Shown: positions 1 to 7,307 of the stretch, one piece after another
Layout: every line of letters begins with the position of its first letter
How positions within the stretch are numbered: position 1 is the stretch's first letter
Assembly: GCA_965372355.1 (NCBI GenBank)
Contig: CBDVBZ010000097.1
Location: forward strand, 1 to 14,025
DNA from: CBDVBZ01 sp965372355
GTDB taxonomy: Bacteria; Krumholzibacteriota; Krumholzibacteriia; WVZY01
Length of the DNA: 14,025 bases
Direction: 5' to 3'
The notes under the pieces: model-generated
What the model saw: only the letters and a program-made list of their open reading frames with translations
The model's database searches: none
Told to the model about the DNA's origin: nothing
Position numbers and translations under genes: made by a program

Positions 1-61
1 GCCGCAACCCCTTGTCATATAGTGGCATGCAAAATTATGTGAAATATTTCTCAAAATGGCC

Positions 62-118
62 TTGACAAAGGTCGAAGAAATGGGCTTATTGATACGTAGT
101 TGCGTAAGTACGCAACTA
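62..118 (+). promoter_or_regulatory. Promoter with ArsR-type operator palindrome
   Basis: A consensus -35 hexamer TTGACA lies at 62-67, with a weak -10 candidate CTTATT at 85-90 (17-base spacing). Just downstream is a perfect 10-bp inverted repeat, TAGTTGCGTA (97-106) and TACGCAACTA (109-118), separated by two bases. Its position across the expected transcription start and early leader suits a repressor that blocks initiation, and the next gene is an ArsR-family repressor. Autoregulation of the whole downstream operon is inferred from this layout. The inverted repeat is certain; the -10 assignment is not. Confidence 0.75.
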
Positions 119-141
119 TGCAATTTAAGGGGCTTGTTCGG

Positions 142-495
142 ATGAAAATACGCAACAAACACATATTCAAGCTGCATGCCGAGTTCTGCAAAGTGGTCTC
201 GAATCCCAACCGGCTGATGATTCTCGCGCTGCTGGGCAAAGGGAAGCTGAGCGTTGGGGAGATCGCCCGGTCGATCGGAGTGTCAATCTCCAACGTGAGC
301 CAGCACTTGCGGATTCTGAAACAACATCACGTGGTGAAATCCGAAAAGGTGGGGCAAACGGTTTACTACAGGCTTGTCGACGCCAGGTTGGTGGTCGCAT
401 GTAACCTGATCCGGAGCGTGCTGCTCGACAACATGAAGAGCCGTGGGGACACCGCCCAAGGATTCGATCTGGAAGAGCTGATCGTCGAGGACTGA
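142..495 (+). CDS. ArsR-family transcriptional repressor, possible thiol/persulfide sensor
   Basis: A 117-residue winged-helix protein of ArsR/SmtB size. The core runs from about residue 10 to 80, with NPNRLMIL in helix 2, the recognition helix around VSISNVSQHLRIL (47-59) and the wing ending at VYYRLVD (74-80). I chose the ATG at 142 because AAGGGG (127-132) sits nine bases upstream; the frame is open back to a TTG at 100, but that start would lie inside the operator. The protein lacks the classical CVC metal site. It has two cysteines, C16 near helix 1 and C87 in the C-terminal helix. A helix-2/helix-5-type cysteine pair is how sulfane-sulfur sensors of this family (SqrR/BigR, sHdrR) work, so a reactive-sulfur sensor role is plausible in front of a TusA/Hdr/DsrE operon. 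The family call is sure; the ligand is inferred. Confidence 0.88.
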   Translation: MKIRNKHIFKLHAEFCKVVSNPNRLMILALLGKGKLSVGEIARSIGVSISNVSQHLRILKQHHVVKSEKVGQTVYYRLVDARLVVACNLIRSVLLDNMKSRGDTAQGFDLEELIVED

Positions 496-531
496 TCAAG
501 CTCTGTGATCATAAACGGATAGGAGTCAGAA

Positions 532-786
532 ATGACAACGGACGAACTGAAAGATCTGAATGCAGACAAGGTAGTGGATGCTCGAGGTACCGCGTGCCCG
601 GGGCCGCTGCTGGAGGCAAAGCGGGGCATGGCGAAGGTTCCCCGAGGAGGCATCATGGAGGTGCTTTCTTCTGACGAGGGAACGAACGACGACATCCCAC
701 TGTGGTGCAAGAAGGTCGGCCATGAGTATCTAGGCAATCTCGCCGAAGCGGGACACTGGCGTCTTTTCGTCAAGAGGGGCAAGTGA
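532..786 (+). CDS. tusA: TusA/SirA-family sulfur carrier protein
   Basis: An 84-residue protein of the usual TusA length. The hallmark motif DARGTACPGPLLEAK (16-30) contains the CPxP signature with the persulfide-carrying C22. The C-terminal half keeps the family pattern of a D-rich turn (SSDEGTNDDIPLWCKKVGHE, 46-65) with a second cysteine, C59. TusA proteins pass sulfane sulfur between rhodaneses, DsrE proteins and acceptors in the cytoplasm. AGGAGT (521-526) precedes the ATG at a good distance. The stop overlaps the GTG codon at the head of the following frame, so the two are translationally close. Its place as first structural gene of an Hdr-type operon suggests it delivers or accepts sulfur for that complex. 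Confidence 0.92.
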   Translation: MTTDELKDLNADKVVDARGTACPGPLLEAKRGMAKVPRGGIMEVLSSDEGTNDDIPLWCKKVGHEYLGNLAEAGHWRLFVKRGK

Positions 787-788
787 CG

Positions 789-1202
789 ATGACGAAGCCG
801 GGTAACGGAGGCACCGGTCGCAGGATACTGGTGTTTTCCACCACAGCGATCTCCGATCCGGGGATCGATCTGGCCGGGAGCTCACATTTGAGTTACCCCG
901 CCTCTGTAGTGACCATCCCCGTACCTTGTTCCAGCGGCGTCAAGCCGAGTTGGATTCTACACGCTCTGGAAGCGGGCTTTGACGGAGTTTTTCTCGCTGC
1001 CGACGGTTCGGACTGCGCCTATGTACCCGATTGCACGGACCGAACGGGTGAAGTCGTGCGCCAGGCTCAGGAACTCCTGGAGCGGCACGGCGTGGATCCG
1101 CGGCGCTTGAAAATGGCTGCGATTTGCTCCGTTTGCGCGGAATCATTTGCAACCCATATGAAAAAATTTCACCAGGCGCTGGGCGAACTCGGTAGTGCTT
1201 AG
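789..1202 (+). CDS. Divergent MvhD/FlpD-family iron-sulfur protein
   Basis: About 137 residues (139 if the GTG at 783 is used). I prefer the ATG at 789 because AGAGGGG (773-779) is nine bases upstream of it and only three from the GTG. The protein follows the MvhD/FlpD fold pattern: a beta strand, LAGSSHLSYP, then VPCSSGVKPSWILHALEAG and DGVFLAADGSDCAY. MvhD is the small [2Fe-2S] subunit that brings electrons to HdrA. In the 139-residue numbering the cysteines are C49, C78, C84, C115 and C118. The N-terminal CxxC usual in the family (CNWCSYAGAD-like) is replaced by TTAISDPGID, while a CxxC (115-118) appears near the C-terminus where the family normally has Ser/Ala. The adjacent HdrA gene supports an electron-transfer role; the altered ligand set makes the cluster uncertain. 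Confidence 0.82.
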   Translation: MTKPGNGGTGRRILVFSTTAISDPGIDLAGSSHLSYPASVVTIPVPCSSGVKPSWILHALEAGFDGVFLAADGSDCAYVPDCTDRTGEVVRQAQELLERHGVDPRRLKMAAICSVCAESFATHMKKFHQALGELGSA

Positions 1203-1215
1203 GAAGGGCGCTCTT

Positions 1216-3990
1216 ATGGATCATGACATTCTGATCGTTGGCGGCGGTATCGCGGGCATGGAGTCGGCGCTCACTCTCGGGGATATGGGATACAAGGTGC
1301 TGCTCGTCGAAAAAGAGGCAAGTATCGGCGGCAAGATGATTCTGTTGAGCAAGGTCTTTCCGACGTTGGATTGCGCCAGTTGTATTGCCACGCCCAAGAT
1401 GGCGGCCACCGCCCACCACCCCAATGTCACGCTGCTGAACCACACCGAGGTCCGGGAGATCGAACGGCAGGATGATGGTCACTTTGTCGTGAGACTGAAC
1501 AAGAAAGCGACATTCGTTGATCCGGCAGCGTGCACCGGCTGTGGTGAGTGTGAGCTGGCGTGCACGGTTGCGATCCCGGATCCATTCAGTTTCGATTTGG
1601 TTGCCCACCGGGCGGTGCACATACCTTATCCGCAGGCGGTTCCCAAGAAAGCAGTCATTGTGAGGCACGGCACCTCACCCTGTTCGTTCGCCTGTCCTGC
1701 GGGAGTGAAGGCACACGGGTACGTTTCCCTGGTGCGCAGCGGCAAATACGAGGAAGCGTTCCATCTTCATATGGAAGATGCTCCGTTGCCCGGCAGCCTC
1801 AGCCGGGCATGTTACGCGCCCTGCGAAGATGAATGTACCCGGGGTGATCTCGAGGGGACGGTGCCGATTCGGGGGATCAAGCGTTTTATGGTCGACCGGT
1901 ATTATGCAGAGCATCCGGAGCCTGAATACGGTCCACCGGATAACCTGACAGAGAAAAGCGTGGCCGTTGTCGGTTCGGGACCCGGAGGTTTGTCCGCTGC
2001 GTACTACCTGGCCCGACGAGGTTACCGGGTTACGGTCCTTGAGGCGGCGGCGAAGTCCGGCGGGATGCTGCGCTATGGTATTCCCGCCTATCGTCTGCCA
2101 AAAGACATCGTCGATCGGGACATCAAGAACATCACAGTCCTCGGCGTTGATATCCGGACGAAGACGCCGGCAACCTCTCTCGAGGCGCTGAAAGCGGAGG
2201 GGTATGACGCCGTCTTTCTGGCCACGGGCACAATGGAGGGCTACAAACTCGGCATCGAAGGCGAAGATCTGGAAGGCGTTACAGATTGCATGAGCTTCCT
2301 CAAACGGGCGATCCCGTCGGATGATCTCGATCTGAAGGGCCAGACGGTGATGGTGATCGGCGGCGGCAACTCCGCCATCGATCCCGCCCGTATGGCCATC
2401 CGTTTGGGCGCCAAAAAAGTCATTATCCAATATCGGCGAAGCCGTGCGGAAATGCCTGCGCATGACTGGGAAGTTGACGCCGCTCTGGAAGAAGACGTGG
2501 AGCTCCAGGTCCTCGAGAACCCGAAACGCTTTATCGGCAAGGATGGTCGTCTGGAGGCCGTTGAGAGCCTTACGATGAGGCTCGGTGAGCCGGATGAGAG
2601 CGGACGGCGACGGCCGATCCCGGTGGAGGGTTCCGAGAAAAGGCGCCCGGTTGACCTGGTGATCGTTTCCATCGGTCTCAAACCAAGCTCGTCTCCATTC
2701 GCGAACGAAATCGATTTGAACAGAAACGGCACGGTTCAGATCGACGAAGAGACACTCCAAACCTCGCTCCCTTATGTTTTTGCAGGCGGTGACGTGGTCA
2801 CCGGCCCGTCGATGATCGTGAGCGCCATCGGGCAGGGCAAGCAAGCGGCCTTTTACATCGATCGTTTTCTCCAGGGCCAACCCACAACGGGAGTTACCTT
2901 CGATGAGAAGCTGCCGGCGACGGATCGGGCAACGATCCTCGCGGGAAACAATGGCAATGGGTCCGGCTCACAACAAAGACTTCCGTTGTCAGATGGGAAC
3001 GGGGTGCGGCCGGTTCCCATCACCGCCAGGCCGCCTTTTGAAAAGCACGAAGTTGCCGTGGAGGACCGCGTCACGAGCATGGTGGAGGTGGAGCTCCCCG
3101 TCACTGAAGAAGAGGCCCGCTACGGCGCCGGCCGGTGTCTGGATTGCGGTGTCTGCTCGGAGTGCGACGAATGCGTGAAGGCCTGTCCGGCCGATGCCAT
3201 ACACTTCGATCTGCGTTCCGAAGACATGACTGCGGACGTGCAGTCGGTCATCGTCTCAACCGGATTCAAGCTGTTTGATGCTCATTTGAAAACCACTTAT
3301 GGCTACGGTCGATTTCCGAATGTAATCACCGCGATGCAGATGGATCGCATTCTTGCTCCCACCCGGCCATACAACAGCGTGCTGAGACCCTCCGATGGCA
3401 AGAAGCCCGACAACATCGCTTACGTCCTGTGCACGGGTTCCCGTGATCATACGGTAGGCAACCCTCTTTGCTCCCGAGTCTGTTGCATGTATTCCACCAA
3501 GCAGGCCCAGCTTATTATGGGTGCGTTGCCTATTGCCGATATCACTATTTACTACATCGACATCAGGGCTTTCGGGAAGGGATATGACGAGTTCTATGAG
3601 CAGGCGAAAGGTATGGGGGTGTGTTTCGTCAAAGGAAAGGTCGCAAGAATTGAGGGGCTCGAGAATGGCAACCTAAAACTTCACTACGAAGATATCGAAG
3701 GAAGCGGCGGCTCCGTGGAGGCGGAGCATGATCTCGTGGTTCTCTCGGTTGGGCTACTGCCGAATATGGATGCGCTCCACCTGTTCAAGGGTCAACAGCT
3801 CGAAGCGGATCCCTTTGCCTTCGTGAAGGAGACAGAGGAAGACGTCAGCCCCGGCAAGACGAGCATCGACGGCGTGTTTGTTGCCGGGACGGCATCATCC
3901 ATCCTGGACATCCCGGATACGATTCTGCATTCAGGCGCTGCTGCCGCCCAGGCAGCGGCATACATCGAGAGGATGAAGGAGACCAAGTGA
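1216..3990 (+). CDS. hdrA: HdrA with inserted GltD/NfnB-type NAD(P)H oxidoreductase module
   Basis: A 924-residue flavoprotein. The N-terminal FAD motif ILIVGGGIAGMESA (5-18) is followed by the HdrA signature FPTLDCASCIATPKM (C53, C56) and a [4Fe-4S] motif CTGCGECELAC (106-116). After HIPYPQAVP the HdrA sequence is interrupted by a GltD-like block (about 150-560): cysteines 156, 160, 199, 203 and 207, FAD motif VAVVGSGPGGLSAA (249-262), GGMLRYGIPAYRLPK (282-296), NAD(P) motif IGGGNSAIDPARMA (381-394), YRRSRAEMPA (406-415) and a second FAD stretch VFAGGDVVTGP (521-531). HdrA resumes with six cysteines, 641-657, and ends with CTGSRD...CSRVCC (739-757). It lacks HdrA's N-terminal domain and C-terminal ferredoxin. 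The ATG at 1216 has AGGAAGGG seven bases upstream. HdrA FAD is the electron-bifurcating centre; the insert probably makes the complex NAD(P)H-dependent. Confidence 0.93.
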   Translation: MDHDILIVGGGIAGMESALTLGDMGYKVLLVEKEASIGGKMILLSKVFPTLDCASCIATPKMAATAHHPNVTLLNHTEVREIERQDDGHFVVRLNKKATFVDPAACTGCGECELACTVAIPDPFSFDLVAHRAVHIPYPQAVPKKAVIVRHGTSPCSFACPAGVKAHGYVSLVRSGKYEEAFHLHMEDAPLPGSLSRACYAPCEDECTRGDLEGTVPIRGIKRFMVDRYYAEHPEPEYGPPDNLTEKSVAVVGSGPGGLSAAYYLARRGYRVTVLEAAAKSGGMLRYGIPAYRLPKDIVDRDIKNITVLGVDIRTKTPATSLEALKAEGYDAVFLATGTMEGYKLGIEGEDLEGVTDCMSFLKRAIPSDDLDLKGQTVMVIGGGNSAIDPARMAIRLGAKKVIIQYRRSRAEMPAHDWEVDAALEEDVELQVLENPKRFIGKDGRLEAVESLTMRLGEPDESGRRRPIPVEGSEKRRPVDLVIVSIGLKPSSSPFANEIDLNRNGTVQIDEETLQTSLPYVFAGGDVVTGPSMIVSAIGQGKQAAFYIDRFLQGQPTTGVTFDEKLPATDRATILAGNNGNGSGSQQRLPLSDGNGVRPVPITARPPFEKHEVAVEDRVTSMVEVELPVTEEEARYGAGRCLDCGVCSECDECVKACPADAIHFDLRSEDMTADVQSVIVSTGFKLFDAHLKTTYGYGRFPNVITAMQMDRILAPTRPYNSVLRPSDGKKPDNIAYVLCTGSRDHTVGNPLCSRVCCMYSTKQAQLIMGALPIADITIYYIDIRAFGKGYDEFYEQAKGMGVCFVKGKVARIEGLENGNLKLHYEDIEGSGGSVEAEHDLVVLSVGLLPNMDALHLFKGQQLEADPFAFVKETEEDVSPGKTSIDGVFVAGTASSILDIPDTILHSGAAAAQAAAYIERMKETK

Positions 3991-5708
3991 AGGAGAGACG
4001 AATCGGCGTGTATGTTTGCTACTGCGGCGGCAATATCTCGGATTATGTGGATGTCGAAAAGGTCCGGGAGGCCGTCAAAGATGATCCCGGAGTCGTTGTA
4101 GCCAGGACCACCATGTTTGCATGTTCCGACGCCGCGCAGGAAGAGATAATTCAGGATATCAAGGATGAAAACCTCGACGGTCTTGTGGTCGCATCGTGCT
4201 CGCCGATGTTACATCTCCACACGTTCCGGGGGGTCGCCGAACGGGCGGGCCTCAACCCCTACCAGTATGTACAGGTGAACATCAGGGAACAATGTTCCTG
4301 GGCTCACCGCGACAATACTGAGGAGGCAACGGCCAAAGGTATCCACCTCGTAAAAGGCGGTATCGCCAAGGTTGCTCTTACTGAGCCCCTGTCCACCATG
4401 CGCGTCGAAACAAAGCCGAGTGTTCTGGTGATCGGCGCCGGAGTCGCGGGGATGCGAGCGGCGTTGGCTCTCTCCGATATGAATCTTGCCGTTCATCTGA
4501 TCGAGCGATCCGACAAAGTGGGGGGATGGACGGGAAGGTGGGACAAAGTGTTTCCCACAGAGTCGCGCAGTCATGAACTTGTGAAGCGCTTACACGATCA
4601 GATTCAAAACAAGGAAAATATCACCCTGTTCACCCATGCCGAACTTGTTGATAAGGGCGGCACGATGGGTGATTTCACGGTAACCGTCAGGTTACATCAA
4701 GCGGAAACGGTGACCCTCAATGTCGGTGCCATTATTGTTACCACCGGTTTCGATACGTACAAGCCATCGCCCGGCGAATTCGATTATGGAGAAGCAGGAG
4801 TGGTTACCCTTCCGGAGTTCAAGGATATGGTCGACCAGTCAAGCGGAACACTCGTATATAAAGGTCGTCCCATCAACACGATCGCGTATATCTACTGTGT
4901 GGGTAGCCGCCAGCATGAGGGGGATAACCCCCGCGAGTACTGCTCGCGTTATTGTTGCACGGCAGCCATTCATACGGCGCTTGGAGTAGGGGAAGCATTC
5001 GCCGGTGTGAACCAGTTTCATCTGTACCGTGATGTTCGTACGTATGGCAAATACGAGATTCTCTATGAGCAAGCATGCAGACAAGGTTCGGTATTCATCC
5101 GGTACGAAGAGGAGGACCCGCCGCTAGTCACTCACAAGGGTGATATGTTGAGTGTGTCGGTGAAAGACCAGCTCCTTGGCGGCGAAGCGATTGAGATCAA
5201 TCCCGATCTGGTCGTGTTGGTTACCGGCATGACTCCGCGAGAAAACGCAGCGCTCGTAGATGTGCTGAAACTGCCCATTGGCATAGATGGGTTCTTCAAT
5301 GAGATCCATCCCAAACTGAGGCCTGTAGAAACCGTCATCGACGGAGTGTTTATCGCCGGCGCTGCCCAGGGGCCCAAGACGCTTGCCGAGAGCGTTGCTT
5401 CAGGCCTGGCGGCAGTCTCGAAGAGTGCGGCACTCCTGATGAAAGGATATGTAGACCTCGAACCGCTCGTTGCCAAAGTCAACACGGATGCCTGTGCCTG
5501 GTGCGATAAATGCCAGGAGGCCTGTCCGTACGACGCCATTGAGCGCATCACTTGTGATGGCAAGGAAGTGGCGCATGTCATTCCGGCGCTGTGCAAAGGT
5601 GGCGGGGCATGTATCCCCGTATGCCCGTCGGATGCCATCGAGGTCGAAGGATATACGGATGCCCAGATAACAGCGATGATTGATTCGCTGGCGAAAGAGG
5701 TGGTCTGA
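3987..5708 (+). CDS. hdrA: Second HdrA-like flavoprotein with N-terminal domain and C-terminal ferredoxin
   Basis: A 573-residue protein. Residues 6-135 are the classical HdrA N-terminal domain (IGVYVCYCGGNISDYVDVEKV, CSPMLHLHTFR, NIREQCSW; cysteines 11, 13, 46, 71, 103). An FAD motif VLVIGAGVAGMRAAL follows (146-160), then CVGSR...CSRYCC (304-324). A C-terminal dicluster ferredoxin has CAWCDKCQEACP (503-514) and CKGGGACIPVCP (536-547). The internal CxxC after FPT and the inserted ferredoxin of ordinary HdrA are absent (FPTESRSHEL). In the second ferredoxin motif one ligand cysteine is replaced by G539. It starts with GTG in a GTGA overlap with the upstream HdrA stop, behind AAGGAGA, so the two are coupled. 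The two HdrA genes hold complementary sets of domains and probably form a heterodimer, like QmoA/QmoB. Confidence 0.92.
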   Translation: MKERRIGVYVCYCGGNISDYVDVEKVREAVKDDPGVVVARTTMFACSDAAQEEIIQDIKDENLDGLVVASCSPMLHLHTFRGVAERAGLNPYQYVQVNIREQCSWAHRDNTEEATAKGIHLVKGGIAKVALTEPLSTMRVETKPSVLVIGAGVAGMRAALALSDMNLAVHLIERSDKVGGWTGRWDKVFPTESRSHELVKRLHDQIQNKENITLFTHAELVDKGGTMGDFTVTVRLHQAETVTLNVGAIIVTTGFDTYKPSPGEFDYGEAGVVTLPEFKDMVDQSSGTLVYKGRPINTIAYIYCVGSRQHEGDNPREYCSRYCCTAAIHTALGVGEAFAGVNQFHLYRDVRTYGKYEILYEQACRQGSVFIRYEEEDPPLVTHKGDMLSVSVKDQLLGGEAIEINPDLVVLVTGMTPRENAALVDVLKLPIGIDGFFNEIHPKLRPVETVIDGVFIAGAAQGPKTLAESVASGLAAVSKSAALLMKGYVDLEPLVAKVNTDACAWCDKCQEACPYDAIERITCDGKEVAHVIPALCKGGGACIPVCPSDAIEVEGYTDAQITAMIDSLAKEVV

Positions 5709-5947
5709 TGCAAAACGATCACATGCGCAGTCGTCGAGAAGTCGCCCTGGACGAAATGGTCATGAGAGACCGGATCCAGGCGGTTCTCGAGGGTGGGCCG
5801 AAGACCATTCCCGAAATTGCCGAGATTTTGCATCAACCCTCCCATGAAGTCATGTTTTGGGCGATGGCGATGTGGAGATACGGAAAGATCGTCGAAGTCG
5901 GAAAGGCCAATGAGGACGGCTATTACCAATACCAATTGAAAAAGTGA
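5708..5947 (+). CDS. Small winged-helix-like protein inside the hdr operon
   Basis: A 79-residue protein starting in a TGATG overlap with the preceding hdrA stop, behind AAAGAGGTGG. Residues 18-66 read as a helix-turn-helix with wing: MRDRIQAVLEGGPKTIPEIAEIL, a recognition-like helix PSHEVMFWAMAMWRYGKI, then a beta-hairpin ending GYYQYQLKK. It has no cysteines, no membrane segment and no enzymatic motif. The strict embedding between hdrA and hdrC suggests either a structural or assembly partner of the Hdr complex or a local regulator. I recognise the wHTH pattern but no named family. An in-frame ATG at 5723 is an alternative start. Confidence 0.75.
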   Translation: MQNDHMRSRREVALDEMVMRDRIQAVLEGGPKTIPEIAEILHQPSHEVMFWAMAMWRYGKIVEVGKANEDGYYQYQLKK

Positions 5948-5958
5948 GAGTGCATACC

Positions 5959-6264
5959 ATGGCAACCGTAGACACGACATTTCTCAAAGAAATAGCCCCT
6001 CCGGGACCTTTCAATGCGAACGCGTGCATCAATTGCGGCGTGTGTACGGCTATCTGCCCCATGGGGCTGGATGTTCTTCCCCGAGAACTGTTTCATTATG
6101 TACTGCTCGGGCTGAGGGACAAGGTCATTGAAAACCAGGAAACGATTTTCTCCTGTCTCCTGTGCAAGCTCTGCGAAGCAAACTGTCCCGCAGATGTGCA
6201 CATCGCCGAGAATGTAAGGATCCTCCGCGGCTACATAAACCGAACAGTCTACGGACTTGGATAG
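5959..6264 (+). CDS. hdrC: HdrC-like [4Fe-4S] dicluster ferredoxin subunit
   Basis: A 101-residue protein with two ferredoxin motifs typical of HdrC, CINCGVCTAICP and CLLCKLCEANCP (the second followed by ADVHIAENVRILR). HdrC relays electrons from HdrA to the catalytic HdrB subunit. Length is short compared with many HdrC proteins, but both clusters are complete. A GTG at 5944 overlaps the previous stop and could start the frame. The ATG at 5959 is preferred because GTGAGAG (5944-5950) sits eight bases before it and the codons between encode nothing conserved. The stop lies eight bases before the hdrB start. Confidence 0.9.
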   Translation: MATVDTTFLKEIAPPGPFNANACINCGVCTAICPMGLDVLPRELFHYVLLGLRDKVIENQETIFSCLLCKLCEANCPADVHIAENVRILRGYINRTVYGLG

Positions 6265-6272
6265 AGGAAGTC

Positions 6273-7307
6273 ATGCCAGTGCCAATTGCAAACATCTTGG
6301 GGATTCTAGCGGACAACTTGAGGAAGCGAAAAAGTGTGGTGCGTTTGTCATCCCGCCAGGCCACCGCGTGGGCACGGGGATTGGACATCCCAATGGGTGG
6401 CGAGACCGTCCTCTACACAGGCCACATGTATCAGCTCATGCCATCGATAAGCGCAATGGAAAAGAAAATGAGGCAAATCGAGGGGTCGTGGATGTCTCAT
6501 TTCTTCGGTGTGGCTCGAGTGCTCAACAGAGTTGTTAATCTTACGCCGTTTCTGGCACGAGCAGACGCAGGTGACACCAGGACGTACAACGGCATGCTGC
6601 GCAACATAGCATGTCTGCTGAGAACAGCAGGCATTTCTTTTGGCTACTTGTACGATCAGGAGCTGTACTCGGGGGCGCTGTTATACGATGAGGGCATAGA
6701 CGCTGTATTTGAAAAACATGCGCTCAAAGTTCACAGTATGTTCAAGAAACACGGTGTGAAACGGGTCATTACCGTAGATCCACACACGACAAACATGTTC
6801 AGGAGTGTCTATCCTGAAGTGATCAAGGGATTTGATCTGGACGTTGTGAGCTACCTGGAAGTGCTCGCCCAAAACCCGCTCACTCCCGTGAACAATCTTG
6901 CTCTGCCGATCGTGATTCACGACTCATGCGTATATGCGCGCTATGAGGGTGTGGTAGATGAGCCGCGACAACTGCTTGCGAGCGCTGGGGCCGAGGTAGC
7001 GGAGCCGGAGTTTTCTGGGATATTGACTTATTGCTGCGGGGGGCCTGTGGAGTCGCTCTATCCAAACAAAGCCCGTACGGTCGCAGATAATCGCATCGAA
7101 CAGCTGGCAAAAGTCAGTAAGCATGTCGCAGCTATGTGCCCCATCTGCATTCTCAATCTAAAAGAGGCGGCCAAGGGACACGATGTCGAAGTCCGCGATG
7201 TTGCGGAGTATATGATGGCCGCATTTTGTGGTCCTGACGGCCGGGAAGGCAACCATGCTTCAGATGGTTCTTACACGGATAAGGAGGTAGTCGCGCATGG
7301 TGAGTAA
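6273..7307 (+). CDS. hdrB: HdrB-like protein with a single CCG domain
   Basis: A 344-residue protein beginning MPVPIANILG at an ATG behind AGAGGAAG; the reading frame is open further upstream but overlaps hdrC there. The C-terminal half has one cysteine-rich CCG motif: C219, C254-C255 (YCCGGP) and C289-xx-C292 (CPIC), spaced C-x34-CC-x33-C-x2-C, which binds the non-cubane [4Fe-4S] cluster of HdrB. The N-terminal half aligns with a first CCG domain in layout, but its cysteines are gone: TGHMYQLMP (49-57) where a Cys is expected, SFGYLYDQELYSGALLYDEG where CCG should be, and VDPHTTNMF where CPxC should be. Canonical HdrB carries two such clusters, so this catalytic subunit probably has one. Its substrate is unlikely to be simply CoM-S-S-CoB; a protein-bound disulfide or persulfide from TusA/DsrE is the inference. 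Confidence 0.85.
   Translation: MPVPIANILGILADNLRKRKSVVRLSSRQATAWARGLDIPMGGETVLYTGHMYQLMPSISAMEKKMRQIEGSWMSHFFGVARVLNRVVNLTPFLARADAGDTRTYNGMLRNIACLLRTAGISFGYLYDQELYSGALLYDEGIDAVFEKHALKVHSMFKKHGVKRVITVDPHTTNMFRSVYPEVIKGFDLDVVSYLEVLAQNPLTPVNNLALPIVIHDSCVYARYEGVVDEPRQLLASAGAEVAEPEFSGILTYCCGGPVESLYPNKARTVADNRIEQLAKVSKHVAAMCPICILNLKEAAKGHDVEVRDVAEYMMAAFCGPDGREGNHASDGSYTDKEVVAHGE

Noticed and set aside
783..788. GTG at 783 as start of the MvhD-like gene
   Set aside because: It would leave only three bases to the AGAGGGG site; the ATG two codons on has normal spacing. It is kept only as an alternative.
940..1668. Long minus-strand open frame opposite the mvhD-like and hdrA genes
   Set aside because: It overlaps two well-supported plus-strand genes, and its translation has no recognisable domain.
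1675..2880. 401-codon minus-strand open frame opposite hdrA
   Set aside because: It is an antisense shadow of the GltD-like block, with His/Arg-rich composition and no motif.
5132..5980. 282-codon minus-strand open frame
   Set aside because: It is a shadow of the second hdrA and the wHTH gene, with Ser/Thr/Pro-rich translation and no domain.
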